DNA of 64,000 nt from positions 1-64,000 of the forward strand of contig JBNKJP010000059.1 in the NCBI GenBank assembly GCA_050291245.1. Reading direction: 5' to 3'. A program made the translations under genes and the position numbers. Below, piece after piece: positions 40,646-50,242 of this stretch; the stretch's first letter is position 1, and the number at the start of each line of letters is the position of its first letter. Under the pieces are notes generated by a model, which worked only from the letters and a program-made list of their open reading frames with translations, did not search any database and was not told the origin of the DNA. The stretch comes from Thiodiazotropha sp050291245. Lineage in GTDB: Bacteria; Pseudomonadota; Gammaproteobacteria; Chromatiales; Chromatiaceae.

Positions 40646-43600
40646 ATGCCCACCGCAACCCCGAATACCGATCCTCACCCAATCGAAACCATCCTGCAAC
40701 AGCGTATCCTGATCCTCGATGGGGCCATGGGCACCATGATCCAGCGCCACAAGCTGACCGAGGCGGACTACCGGGGTGAACGCTTCACCGACTGGGCGAG
40801 CGACCTCAAGGGCAACAATGATCTGCTGGTGCTGACCCAGCCGGACATCATTCGCGGCATTCATGAGGCCTATCTGCAGGCCGGGGCCGACATTGTCGAA
40901 ACCAATACCTTCGGCGCCAACCGCATCTCCCTGGCCGACTACGCCATGCAACCCCTCGCCTTCGAGATGAACGAGGCCGGCGCGCGCCTGGCCCGGGAGG
41001 CAGCGGACAGGTTCAGCACTCCCGACAAACCCCGGTACGTGGCCGGGGTGCTGGGCCCCACCAACCGGACTGCCTCCCTATCCCCCGATGTCAACGATCC
41101 CGGGGCTCGAAACATCAACTTCGACACCCTGGTCGAGGCCTACGCCGAGGCGGCCCGGGGACTCATCGCCGGCGGCACCGACCTGCTGCTGATCGAGACC
41201 ATCTTCGACACCCTCAATGCCAAGGCGGCGGTGTTCGCCTGCGAGCAGGTATTTGAACAGGATCAGATCCGCCTGCCGGTGATGATCTCCGGCACCATCA
41301 CCGACCAATCCGGACGCACCCTGTCCGGTCAGACCACCGAGGCCTTCTACAACAGCCTGCGCCATGCCCGGCCCATCTCCATCGGCCTCAACTGCGCCCT
41401 CGGTCCCGACCTGCTGCGCCAGTACGTGGAAGAGATGTCGCGCATCGCCGAGTGTCATGTCTCCGCCCACCCCAACGCCGGTCTGCCCAACGAATTCGGC
41501 GAGTACGATCTGGACGCCGCCCACATGGCCGGCTATCTCGCCGAATGGGCCGACAGCGGTTTTCTCAACATCGTCGGCGGCTGCTGCGGTACCACCCCCC
41601 AGCACATCGCCGCCATCGCCGAGGCCATGCAAGGCAAGCCCCCCCGCGTGCTGCCGGATATCGCCCCGGAGTGCCGCCTCTCCGGCCTGGAACCGCTGAA
41701 CATCGGCGTCGACAGTCTGTTCGTTAATGTGGGCGAGCGGGCCAACGTCACCGGCTCGGCCAAGTTCAAGCGGCTGATCCTCAACGAGGCCTACGACGAA
41801 GCCCTGGATATCTGCCGCGAGCAGGTGGACAACGGCGCCCAGGTGGTCGACGTCAACATGGATGAAGCGATGCTCGACGGAGTAGCCGCCATGCGCCGCT
41901 TCCTCAACCTCTGCGCCGGCGAGCCGGAGATCGCCAAGGCTCCCTTCATGATCGACTCCTCCAAGTGGGAGATCATCGAGGCCGGGCTGCAGTGCGTGCA
42001 GGGCAAACCGATCGTCAACTCCATCTCCATGAAGGAGGGGGAGGAGAAGTTCCTCCAGCAGGCCGAACTGTGCCGCCGTTACGGCGCGGCGGTGATCGTC
42101 ATGGCCTTCGACGAGCAGGGCCAGGCCGACACCCGGGCACGTAAAGTAGAGATCTGCACCCGCGCCTACCGGCTGCTCACCGAACAAGTGGGCTTTCCCG
42201 CCGAGGACATCATCTTCGATCCCAACATCTTCGCCATCGCCACCGGCATCGAGGAGCACGACAACTACGGTGTCGACTTCATCGAGGCGACCCGTGAGAT
42301 CAAGCAGAGACTGCCCCACGCCCTGATCTCCGGAGGGGTCTCCAACGTCTCCTTCTCGTTCCGTGGCAACAACCCGGTGCGTGAGGCGATCCACGCGGTG
42401 TTTCTCTACCACGCGATCCAGGCCGGGATGGACATGGGCATCGTCAACGCCGCCCAACTTGCGGTCTACGACGATCTGCCCGCCGAGTTGCGCAACGCAG
42501 TGGAGGATGTGGTGCTCAACCGCGACCCTCAGGCCGGCGAGCGACTGGTAGAGCTGGCGCCCAAATTCCAGGGTGACGGTAAAGACACCGGGGTTAAGGA
42601 GGATGCGGAATGGCGCGCCTGGCCGGTGAACAAACGCCTGGAACACGCCCTGGTCAAGGGCATCACCGAGTTCATCGACGCCGACACCGAAGAGGCCCGC
42701 CAGCAGGCCCAGCGCACCCTGGAGGTAATCGAAGGCCCCCTGATGGACGGCATGAATGTGGTGGGTGACCTGTTCGGCGCCGGCAAGATGTTCCTGCCCC
42801 AGGTGGTCAAATCGGCCCGGGTGATGAAGAAGGCGGTGGCCTATCTCGAGCCCTACCTGGAGGCGGAGAAGGCGGAGTGTGGCGTACAGGCCCAGGGCAA
42901 GATCCTCATGGCCACGGTGAAGGGCGACGTCCACGACATCGGCAAGAATATCGTCGGCGTGGTCCTGCAGTGCAACAACTACGAGGTGGTCGACCTGGGC
43001 GTGATGGTGCCGGCGGACCGTATCCTGCAGGAAGCCCAGACCCGGAACGCCGATATCATCGGCCTATCCGGACTCATCACACCCTCCCTGGACGAGATGG
43101 TCCATGTAGCCAGGGAGATGCAGCGCCTCGGCATGAAACAGCCCCTGATGATCGGTGGCGCCACCACCTCCATCGCCCACACGGCGGTGAAGATCGAGCC
43201 CAACTATGACCATCCGGTGGTCTACGTGCCCGACGCCTCCCGCGCGGTCGGTGTTGCTTCCAACCTGCTATCGGAGGAACTGTGCGACGGCTTTGTTGCT
43301 CATCTGCGCGAGGAGTACGCCGCAGTACGCAAGCGCCGCGCCGGAGTCAACGAGGCCCGCAACCTGATCCCCATCGAAGCCGCCCGGGCCAATCCCACGC
43401 CCATCGACTGGGCCACCTGGAATCCGCTCACACCCAAGCTCTGCCAGGCCGGTTTCAGCGCCCCCGAGGGCAGTCGCGTGGTGCGTCTCGCGGAGGGCGA
43501 TCCCGCCGCCAGCGCCCTGGTGTTCGACGACGTACCCTTGGGCACCCTGACCGACTACATCGACTGGACCTTCTTCTTCCACGCCTGGCAGCTCAAGGGA

Positions 43601-44416
43601 CGCTACCCGCAGATCCTCGAGGATGCGGAAAAGGGAGAAGAGGCAAAGAAGCTCTTCGCCGACGCCCAGGCCATGCTCACCCGACTCATCGACGAGAAAT
43701 GGCTGCAAGCCCGGGCTGTCATCGGGCTCTTCCCCGCCAATGGGGATGGGGATGACATCCTTATTTACAGCGATAATCAGAGTAAGCGAGTCCTCACTTC
43801 ATTTCACAACCTTCGCAAACAGGGGCGCCAGCCCGAGGGCAAGTACAACGAGTGCCTGGCCGACTACATCGCCCCCTTGGGTAGTGGCAAGACCGACTAC
43901 CTGGGCGCCTTCGCCTGCACCGCCGGCATCGGCATCGATGTAAAGCTGGCCGCATTCGAAAAGGACCATGACGACTACCACGCCATCATGCTCAAGGCCC
44001 TGGCGGACCGCTTGGCCGAAGCCCTCACCGAATGGCTGCACCAACGGGTCCGATGCGACTATTGGGGTTATGCGCAAAACGAATCCCTGAACAACGAGGC
44101 GCTGATCGCCGAGCAATACACCGGTATCCGTCCGGCCATGGGTTATCCGGCCAGCCCGGACCACAGTGAAAAGGACCTGCTGTGGGCGCTGCTCTCAGTC
44201 CGGGAGCAGACCGGCATCTGGCTCACAGAGAGCAAGGCCATGGTACCCACCGCCTCGGTCAGCGGGCTCTACTTCAGCCACCCGCAAAGCCGGTACTTCG
44301 CGGTTGGCAAACTGAACAAGGATCAGATAAGCGATTACGCCAAGCGCAAGGGCATGCCACAGGCCGAGGTTGAGCGCTGGCTGGCACCGAATCTGGCCTA
44401 TGAGCCAGGAGTCTGA
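40646..44416 (+). CDS. metH: Cobalamin-dependent methionine synthase
   Basis: Transfers a methyl group from 5-methyl-tetrahydrofolate to homocysteine through methylcobalamin. The 1,256-residue protein has all modules in order: homocysteine-binding barrel (about 15-335, zinc Cys in NCALGPD and GGCCGTTP), pterin-binding barrel (about 350-620, VNVGERANVTGS), cobalamin cap and binding domains (about 650-890, with the lower-ligand His in GDVHDIGKNIVGVVL), and the AdoMet reactivation domain (about 910-1235, with RPAMGYPASPDHSEK). The length matches E. coli MetH. No cobalamin riboswitch is visible in the short leader, which directly abuts the MITE. Confidence 0.98.
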   Translation: MPTATPNTDPHPIETILQQRILILDGAMGTMIQRHKLTEADYRGERFTDWASDLKGNNDLLVLTQPDIIRGIHEAYLQAGADIVETNTFGANRISLADYAMQPLAFEMNEAGARLAREAADRFSTPDKPRYVAGVLGPTNRTASLSPDVNDPGARNINFDTLVEAYAEAARGLIAGGTDLLLIETIFDTLNAKAAVFACEQVFEQDQIRLPVMISGTITDQSGRTLSGQTTEAFYNSLRHARPISIGLNCALGPDLLRQYVEEMSRIAECHVSAHPNAGLPNEFGEYDLDAAHMAGYLAEWADSGFLNIVGGCCGTTPQHIAAIAEAMQGKPPRVLPDIAPECRLSGLEPLNIGVDSLFVNVGERANVTGSAKFKRLILNEAYDEALDICREQVDNGAQVVDVNMDEAMLDGVAAMRRFLNLCAGEPEIAKAPFMIDSSKWEIIEAGLQCVQGKPIVNSISMKEGEEKFLQQAELCRRYGAAVIVMAFDEQGQADTRARKVEICTRAYRLLTEQVGFPAEDIIFDPNIFAIATGIEEHDNYGVDFIEATREIKQRLPHALISGGVSNVSFSFRGNNPVREAIHAVFLYHAIQAGMDMGIVNAAQLAVYDDLPAELRNAVEDVVLNRDPQAGERLVELAPKFQGDGKDTGVKEDAEWRAWPVNKRLEHALVKGITEFIDADTEEARQQAQRTLEVIEGPLMDGMNVVGDLFGAGKMFLPQVVKSARVMKKAVAYLEPYLEAEKAECGVQAQGKILMATVKGDVHDIGKNIVGVVLQCNNYEVVDLGVMVPADRILQEAQTRNADIIGLSGLITPSLDEMVHVAREMQRLGMKQPLMIGGATTSIAHTAVKIEPNYDHPVVYVPDASRAVGVASNLLSEELCDGFVAHLREEYAAVRKRRAGVNEARNLIPIEAARANPTPIDWATWNPLTPKLCQAGFSAPEGSRVVRLAEGDPAASALVFDDVPLGTLTDYIDWTFFFHAWQLKGRYPQILEDAEKGEEAKKLFADAQAMLTRLIDEKWLQARAVIGLFPANGDGDDILIYSDNQSKRVLTSFHNLRKQGRQPEGKYNECLADYIAPLGSGKTDYLGAFACTAGIGIDVKLAAFEKDHDDYHAIMLKALADRLAEALTEWLHQRVRCDYWGYAQNESLNNEALIAEQYTGIRPAMGYPASPDHSEKDLLWALLSVREQTGIWLTESKAMVPTASVSGLYFSHPQSRYFAVGKLNKDQISDYAKRKGMPQAEVERWLAPNLAYEPGV

Positions 44417-44464
44417 GGTCGCACACCTCCGCATGGATTTTATTTACCAGTAGAAGTCGTAGCG

Positions 44465-44719
44465 ATGTCAAATATTGAATTTTCAAAAGACGAAAAGGAA
44501 CTCATCGTCCACAAGATCAAGCGCTACTTCAGCGAAGAACTCGACCAGGAGATCGGTCAATTCGATGCGGAATTTCTCCTCGATTTCTTTTCCAGCCAGA
44601 TTGGGCCCTATTACTATAACCGTGGATTGCATGATGCCCGGGCCGTACTGGAGAGTCGGTTGGAAAACATCGACGAGGCACTCTACGAGATTGAGAAACC
44701 GACAGAGCAGTTGCGTTAG
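44465..44719 (+). CDS. DUF2164 family protein
   Basis: 84 residues, acidic and helical, with IVHKIKRYFSEELDQEIGQFDAEFLLDFFSSQIGPYYYNRGL, the core of DUF2164. The function is unknown; it is cytoplasmic. It follows metH by 48 bp on the same strand. A diverged copy of its 3' end recurs at 46529-46640, bracketing three low-GC genes. Confidence 0.9.
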   Translation: MSNIEFSKDEKELIVHKIKRYFSEELDQEIGQFDAEFLLDFFSSQIGPYYYNRGLHDARAVLESRLENIDEALYEIEKPTEQLR

Positions 44720-44882
44720 CCGCTTCAACGCGCCTGCATCATTCCGAATTGAAATAGGTCACTTCCTTTAGCGTCGTGGATATACGAACAACTTGGCGAA
44801 TTATAGGAACAAATGGGTGTTACCCAATAAAATGTAAAACGTGGTGGAATAGAAAGAAATCGCATGAGAGAAAGAGAATACC

Positions 44883-45320
44883 ATGAGTGTACCGTCAGCA
44901 AACACTGATGCATGGAATACTGCTGACGGCCAGTATCAAGGTAAACCACGATTACTTAGATATCGCCCAAACTTAAAAAAAAATTTAGGTGACCCTGAAT
45001 ATCCAAAACGGCTTGTCATCATTTGGGATTATGAACCTGAAGATCCAAGTGGCCTGCCCTCCTCTGAGCTATTTCAAAGGATGCGTGTATTTGAAGATAC
45101 GCTAGTTGATGCACTGGATACTGATAGATGTGCCGTGCTTGCTTATATTCTCACGCATAACGGAATTCGAGAGTGGCATTTTTATTGCAACAATGTGAGC
45201 GAAGCAGGCAATAGGATAAATAAGTCTCTTGCGACATTTCCAAAGCTCCCCTTACATCTCCAGGTTGAAGAAGATAGTAACTGGGATGAAATGAGAGCAG
45301 TATTGGACTTGTGCGAGTAA
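44883..45320 (+). CDS. DUF695 family protein
   Basis: 145 residues beginning with WNTADGQYQGKPRLLRYRPNL, the DUF695 signature, then YPKRLVIIWDYEP and a GIREWHFYCNN segment. No signal peptide. The function of the family is unknown; members often sit in mobile or cassette contexts. The base composition is clearly more AT-rich than the metH region before it. It is the first of three consecutive short plus-strand genes with their own upstream spacers. Confidence 0.85.
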   Translation: MSVPSANTDAWNTADGQYQGKPRLLRYRPNLKKNLGDPEYPKRLVIIWDYEPEDPSGLPSSELFQRMRVFEDTLVDALDTDRCAVLAYILTHNGIREWHFYCNNVSEAGNRINKSLATFPKLPLHLQVEEDSNWDEMRAVLDLCE

Positions 45321-45326
45321 GTGAAG

Positions 45327-45356
45327 CATAACAACAGGCCGCATAGAACGTTAGGT
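45327..45356. repeat. attC-like spacer (tentative)
   Basis: The spacer between DUF695 and the RraB-like gene has ATAACAA at one end and CGTTAGGT at the other; GTTAGGT fits the GTTRRRY core of integron attC sites, and the next ATG follows 10 bp later. It is much shorter than typical attC sites. Confidence 0.25.
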
Positions 45357-45366
45357 GTAAATACAA

Positions 45367-45711
45367 ATGAACGTTGTAGAAACCTTATTAGATACAGCCT
45401 ATCAGGATACCCAGCTATTAATGGATAACAATGAAAAGGGTGATAACTTCTCTATTCCACGCGATGTTGAATTTGTTCTGTATGCCGAAGATGAGAAAAA
45501 AACCGACACGGTTGTAAGCTTTATAAATGACAATCGTTATGGTAAAGCATCGTTCGAAAAAATTGATGCGCAATTTCGGATAATTGTAGTAATCAATATG
45601 CCTTCCACTCAAAATCTTGTTTGTGCTGTTTCAGGGCTAATGGCATGCATTGCCGCGCTGTTTACTGTTAAATATGACGGATGGGGTTGCGTGCTGCAAA
45701 ACACCTATTAA
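45367..45711 (+). CDS. RraB-like ribonuclease E regulator family protein
   Basis: 114 residues with FSIPRDVEFVLYAEDEKKTDTVVSFINDNRYGKASFEKIDAQFRIIVVINMPSTQNLVCAVSGLMACIA, the RraB-type alpha/beta fold. RraB binds RNase E and lowers its activity; this copy is in an accessory context with low GC, so its target may differ. No membrane segment. Confidence 0.83.
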   Translation: MNVVETLLDTAYQDTQLLMDNNEKGDNFSIPRDVEFVLYAEDEKKTDTVVSFINDNRYGKASFEKIDAQFRIIVVINMPSTQNLVCAVSGLMACIAALFTVKYDGWGCVLQNTY

Positions 45712-45716
45712 CTTGC

Positions 45717-45778
45717 TAATTCGGACACGAAATATTCTGATTATCTTTTTGCACCACACAGTTAGTTCGTTATCCGAA
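45717..45778. repeat. attC-like imperfect hairpin (tentative)
   Basis: The gap between the RraB-like and GNAT genes begins ATTCGGACACGAA and ends TTCGTTATCCGAA, which pair imperfectly to make a long hairpin with GTTATCC at the 3' side. This resembles an attC fold, but the core deviates from GTTRRRY. Confidence 0.25.
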
Positions 45779-45789
45779 AAGGGAATACA

Positions 45790-46302
45790 TTGAAGATTCG
45801 TAAAGAAGAAGCTGAAGATAACCAAGGCGTACGTCGAGTGAATGAACTGGCATTCGGCACTCCCGCTGAAGCTAACCTCGTCGATGCACTACGTGACCAG
45901 GTACAACCCACAATTTCCCTCGTTGCTGATGAAGGAGACGAAATTGTAGGCCACATCATGTTCTCCCCCGTGGTTCTTACAGGACATCCAGACCTTAAAA
46001 TTATGGGGCTGGCGCCAATGGCGGTATTACCTAGCCACCAACGAAAGGGCATAGGTACCAAGCTAGTACACGCCGGCTTAATAGAATGTGAAAAGCTGAA
46101 ATTTGGTGCCATTGTTGTACTCGGGCATCCAGAATACTACCCACGATTTGGCTTTGTGCCATCTTCACGCTTTGACCTCGGCTGTGAGTATGAAGTACCA
46201 GAAGACGTATTCATGGCCAAAGAGTTACGGGAGGGATATCTTCGCGGGGCGACAGGCATTATTACGTACCATGCGGCATTCTGCGAGTCAGGAAGGGGCT
46301 AG
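45790..46302 (+). CDS. GNAT-family N-acetyltransferase (YhbS-like)
   Basis: 170 residues from a TTG start with AAAGGGA upstream. It has the GNAT core: IVGHIMFSPVVL (beta4), LAPMAVLPSHQRKGIGTKLVHAGL with the acetyl-CoA pyrophosphate loop QRKGIG, and GAIVVLGHPEYYPRFGFVPSSRFDL, the YhbS-type C-terminal motif. The acceptor substrate is unknown. A decayed relative is found at 54259-54433. It is the last of the three low-GC genes bracketed by the DUF2164 3'-end duplication. Confidence 0.88.
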   Translation: MKIRKEEAEDNQGVRRVNELAFGTPAEANLVDALRDQVQPTISLVADEGDEIVGHIMFSPVVLTGHPDLKIMGLAPMAVLPSHQRKGIGTKLVHAGLIECEKLKFGAIVVLGHPEYYPRFGFVPSSRFDLGCEYEVPEDVFMAKELREGYLRGATGIITYHAAFCESGRG

Positions 46303-46839
46303 CCGCGCCCCGCTGGAGTGATCCGGGACTCAAGCAAGATATAGGTTAACGCCATAATCTCCGGTTGGAGCCAAACTCAGACTAACCGAAGACCACAGAA
46401 TCATCTTCTTACAAGGCGATAAAGTCATCTATTGTCATGCGAAAGGCACCATCATCAGGAAGAAGTCAATTGTTATCATTGACATCTCGATTTCTTTTCC
46501 AGGTATTTAGTTCCTACTGCCACAACCACCGATAGCACGATGTCCGGGAGAGCCGGCCGGAGAATATCGACGAGGTACTCTACGAGATTGAGAAGCCGAC
46601 TGAGCATTAACACTGATCACATCAACGCGCCCGCATAGTACCAAACTGCCCAAATCAGATTCGCGCCATGCAATGAATGCCTGGCAATGAGCAGGCTCAT
46701 GGCAACTAACACTAAAGAATCGAATACTTGAGCCGATAAGTCAGGAAATCGGAGGAGTCACAACATATAACCCCACAGCGGTATTCCGGGAATTGTTGAA
46801 AAGGATCAGGCGTGAATACTCATCAAGGTACTTAAAAAT
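46303..46839. other. Intergenic stretch of 537 bp holding a gene remnant
   Basis: Apart from the DUF2164-like remnant at 46529-46640 no gene is seen. The remainder is low-complexity accessory DNA before the chemoreceptor gene. Confidence 0.5.
46529..46640 (+). pseudogene. Remnant of the DUF2164 gene 3' end
   Basis: The run AATATCGACGAGGTACTCTA (46563-46582) and what follows, through GAGATTGAGAAGCCGACTGAGCA, matches the 3' end of the DUF2164 gene (44667-44710) with few changes. Similarity continues past the stop (TCAACGCGCC-GCAT). Upstream similarity (CACGATGTCCGGG) resumes after a short deletion. There is no start codon or full frame, so this is a dead copy. Confidence 0.8.
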
Positions 46840-48117
46840 ATGAACTTAAGAACAAAAATCATGTGGGGTCTCATTGTATCATCTGTCGTGCCGGCGCTAC
46901 TGACAGCACTGGTCGTCATGAATATTGCGAGTCACCAAAGCGCACAGCAAACCCGGGAATGGCTAGAAACCCAGACCGAGATGCCGTTACAACTCGGTAC
47001 CTTGGCCAGTGACATTGACGCGGCAGTGACCGCATCGATCACACTGCCGGTCGGCGCCATCCTTTTGCTCGCAGCCGCTGCGGCTTGGGGGCTGGCGCGC
47101 TTTCTTACCCAACCGATGGCCAACTTTATCCAGATCACCACAAAGGACGCCAAGGACCTGATAACCGGCAAAGGCGACCTATCCAAGCGATATAACGAAA
47201 CACGCAGCGATGAGATGGGCGTTTTGGGCAAAGCGATCAACATTTGGATCGAGAGCTCGCAACTGCTGATCGCCAAGCTCTCGGATACTCAGCAGTGTAC
47301 CGCGAATGTGGTTACCGAGGTGGACTCCCTGTCGGAGCAAACCTCATTAGGACTGACCCGCCAACAGGCGGAGACCGAACAGGTCGCCACTGCCATGAAT
47401 GAAATGACCGCCACGGTTCAGGAGGTAGCCCGCAATGCTGTCAGCGCGGCTGAGGCCGCGCGCAACGCCGACAAAGACGCCAAGAACGGCAACGATGTGG
47501 TGATGCGAACCATCGCAGCTCTCGACGGCCTCAGTAGCGAAGTCGAACACGCATCGGAGGTAATGAGCAAGTTAGAGAAGGACAGCGAAAGTATCGGTTC
47601 GGTGCTGGCGGTTATCCGTGAAATTGCCGATCAGACCAACCTGCTGGCATTGAATGCCGCCATCGAGGCGGCACGCGCCGGTGAACAGGGCCGCGGCTTC
47701 GCAGTGGTTGCCGACGAGGTACGTACGCTTGCCAGTCGCACACAACAATCCACGCAAGAAATCGAAACTATCATCGAACAGTTGCAATACCGTTCCAAGG
47801 AAGCCGTTCAGGTGATGAGCCATAGCCGCGTCAATACCAAAAACTGCGTCGAGCAGGCAGCGCAAGCCGGCTCGGCCCTGGATACCATTACCAATCAAGT
47901 GGCCCTTATCGATCAGATGAATCAACAGATCGCGACTGCCGCCGCCGAACAGGGCTCGGTAGCCGAAGAGATCAACCGCAATGTGGACAGTATCTCGCAG
48001 ATTACAAACGAATCGGCCGAGGCGGCAAAACTGACCCATAACGCCAGCAACCGACTGGCATCCATGTCGGAGGAACTACGAAAGTATGTCGCGCTATTCG
48101 AGGGTTATGCCGTCTAG
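46840..48117 (+). CDS. Methyl-accepting chemotaxis protein lacking a sensory domain
   Basis: 425 residues: membrane helix 1 (about 9-28), only about 40 periplasmic residues, membrane helix 2 (about 68-88), a HAMP domain (about 88-145), then an MCP signalling helix bundle with the hairpin tip IREIADQTNLLALNAAIEAARAGEQGRGFAVVADEVRTLA. The loop between the helices is too short to hold a dCache, 4HB or similar ligand domain, so it probably senses membrane or internal cues or relies on a partner. It is an orphan: no che genes are nearby. Confidence 0.93.
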   Translation: MNLRTKIMWGLIVSSVVPALLTALVVMNIASHQSAQQTREWLETQTEMPLQLGTLASDIDAAVTASITLPVGAILLLAAAAAWGLARFLTQPMANFIQITTKDAKDLITGKGDLSKRYNETRSDEMGVLGKAINIWIESSQLLIAKLSDTQQCTANVVTEVDSLSEQTSLGLTRQQAETEQVATAMNEMTATVQEVARNAVSAAEAARNADKDAKNGNDVVMRTIAALDGLSSEVEHASEVMSKLEKDSESIGSVLAVIREIADQTNLLALNAAIEAARAGEQGRGFAVVADEVRTLASRTQQSTQEIETIIEQLQYRSKEAVQVMSHSRVNTKNCVEQAAQAGSALDTITNQVALIDQMNQQIATAAAEQGSVAEEINRNVDSISQITNESAEAAKLTHNASNRLASMSEELRKYVALFEGYAV

Positions 48118-48143
48118 ACGACACAAAAGTCATTCATATATGG

Positions 48144-48201
48144 ACAGTCATCATTTGAGCAGTGAATCACCGGTTTTTTAATCTATCCAAATGATGACTG
48201 T
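48144..48201. terminator. 14-bp inverted repeat after the chemoreceptor gene
   Basis: ACAGTCATCATTTG and its exact complement are separated by 30 nt that include TTTTTTA. The position 26 bp past the stop suggests a transcript-end hairpin, but the long loop and lack of a downstream T tract make it unusual. Confidence 0.45.
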
Positions 48202-48268
48202 TCTCAATACCCTTGGCGAATACCAATCAACCAAGCACACAGATATTTTTCAACCTTCAAACACCAGG

Positions 48269-49498
48269 TTAATTTTTAACTTTTAGAATGGGAGATTTTG
48301 GTCTACTTATTTTAATAGAATATGCCAATAACAAGGGGATATTTTCGTAAGCGCTTTGAAGCGTATCTGCATCGCCCAAAAGGAAATAGAGTTTCATCTG
48401 CACGGGATCGAAACTTGCTCCAATCATTAAATTTGTTATTCCATCCCCATCATCATCTTCATGCGGAAGATGTAACTCACCATGTTCATAAGGTCTAAGG
48501 TCATAGGCATTGACGGAACCATCTAATACATTAACCATTTCCCTGACATCATAAAGCCAATAGTAATTGTAAGTATCTGTGAGGTCGTTAGGCGCCCAAC
48601 CTCCACTACCATGTATCTTATAACCTACGCCACTTTCATGCCCGCCACTTGACCCAAAAACGGCATATGTATAGGTACCTGGGACAATAAAGCCAATATG
48701 GGCCTTCGAAAGTTCAGTCCAAATATCATTTTCACCATTTGCATTTGTAGTATCAGGATGTAAAGCATACTTTACTGGATAATCTAATAGTTTATTCGTA
48801 TTTATAATTTCATCTTTTTTGGCATTTATGAGCTCTGTTCCAGCTAAAGAAAACGCACTTGGTCCCATGCTACTTCTAAGATTAATTGGCTGATTACTTG
48901 CATGGCCTGCTATGTGAGTACCCAGTAGTTTATCTTGCCATATTTGTGGTATAGGCGTTATCCATCCCGCAGCGTGATGTTTGGCATCCAGCTTTAAAAA
49001 ACCAACAATTTCACTATCGGCCAAGTTAAAACGATTCTGAAAAACCACAGTCGTATCGGTATTGTCGCCCACTGCATCATAGTAATGAGCTACATTAGCT
49101 ACGAGTTTATTTGAGACAATTGACAAACCAGAAATCATGCCGATTCCATCCGGGTTGTCATCATCCACTCTGTCGATAACTGTTGCAAAGTTTTGGCTGG
49201 CCGTCTCGATAATTTCTATATCGCCAATGTCGCTTACGATTTTAGGTGTCCCGATGGGAAACTCCGCCACCATCTGATGTTGAGCATGCCCAACCACATA
49301 AAACACTCCATTTACTCCATCTACAGCTATAGATCCTTGCGCGTAACCTAATCTGCTCTCACCCTGGCTCCGGTCTGTTAGGCGAGTTGCTCATTCATAT
49401 ATTAGATTATCAATATCGAATGAGACTAAATCTTCACTATAGACAATGGTTGGAATCGAAAGAGCAAAGAATAATAATATTATTTTTTTCAATCTCAT
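48269..49498 (-). pseudogene. Exported beta-propeller-like protein gene interrupted by in-frame TGA
   Basis: From ATG 49498 the frame encodes a signal peptide (MRLKKIILLFFALSIPTIVYS) and 14 more residues, then meets TGA at 49391-49393. Without any frameshift the same frame continues for 373 codons to 48269 and matches the intact paralogue at 52963-54222 throughout (HAAGW.(S/T)PIP, AGHA(S/A)N.PIN.R.SMGPS, GFI(V/I)PGT, WLY). One nonsense mutation therefore separates leader and body. An internal GTG at 49306 could give a leaderless product of 345 residues. The function of the family is unknown; an exported repeat fold is inferred. Confidence 0.8.
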
Positions 49499-49718
49499 AA
49501 CCAGTACTCTCTGAGAACGCATATAGATAACAAAACCATTATTTATTATTTGGATTTATGTGTCTTTAATTAGCGCTTGATTTTATTCATTGTGTGACTG
49601 GTGTTATATTTTCCCGCCCTAAATCCATTATTTCCTTAACTTTAAATATCTCGAGTTAATAAATGACGTATTATGTGACCAGCCAGCAGTTCGTGCCATT
49701 TAAAGCCTGCGCTCATCA

Positions 49719-50011
49719 AATAATTATGATGTAAATGAGATGCTCGATAATTTTGAAAGTGGCGGGAACCCATACGATATCGCACCTTATGCCTGGGGTC
49801 CGATAAATATCGCCTACAGTGACAATGTTAAAGGCAAACTTGTTTCAAAAGTGACTGGCGCCGACTACGACGCAACTAAAATCTTCTCTATCTGGTTTTG
49901 GGCGATACGGATACAGAGCAACTGCCACCCTATAGGGCCCCAATGATTGCAGTTTATCGGTTCATATTGAATCGTCCTAAGGCACCCGATAATGTAGCCC
50001 TACAAATTTAG
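49719..50011 (+). pseudogene. C-terminal fragment of the same exported family, frameshifted
   Basis: The frame NNYDVNEMLDNFESGG...YDIAPYAWG (from 49719) matches the WLYDVREM...YDLRPYEHGE part of the pseudogene at 48269-49498 and its intact paralogue. After KIF (about 49883) the homology moves to another frame (YLVLGDTDTEQLPPYRAP..., ending in LNRPKAPDNVALQI at 50011), which corresponds to the C-terminus of the family. It is a truncated, frameshifted copy on the opposite strand to its neighbour. Confidence 0.8.
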
Positions 50012-50242
50012 TCAACCCTAAACTAGCTAATGTGTAGCGAACCGCCGATCTCCCGAGTCAGGGGCTCTTCCTGATTATACCGCACGAACAGCAGCACAAC
50101 TTTAATTCGCATACTAAATACGGCCGAAAAACAGTCATATCTCCTTCATCAAACCGTAGTGCTGTACCTCTAAGTTAACCACCCTTCCCCTTCAAGCTGT
50201 ATACGACGCCACTAAAGTGTACACAGAGATAAAGTGAGTCTT

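Noticed and set aside
41078..42934. 618-codon minus-strand frame inside metH.
   Set aside because: It mirrors high-GC codon bias of metH; the composition (Gly/Val/His/Asp rich) has no protein-like domain.
48269..49498. Selenocysteine or programmed readthrough at the in-frame TGA (49391-49393).
   Set aside because: The paralogue at 52963-54222 has no Cys near the matching position, no SECIS-like hairpin was recognised after the codon, and sister copies are also decaying; a nonsense mutation is simpler.
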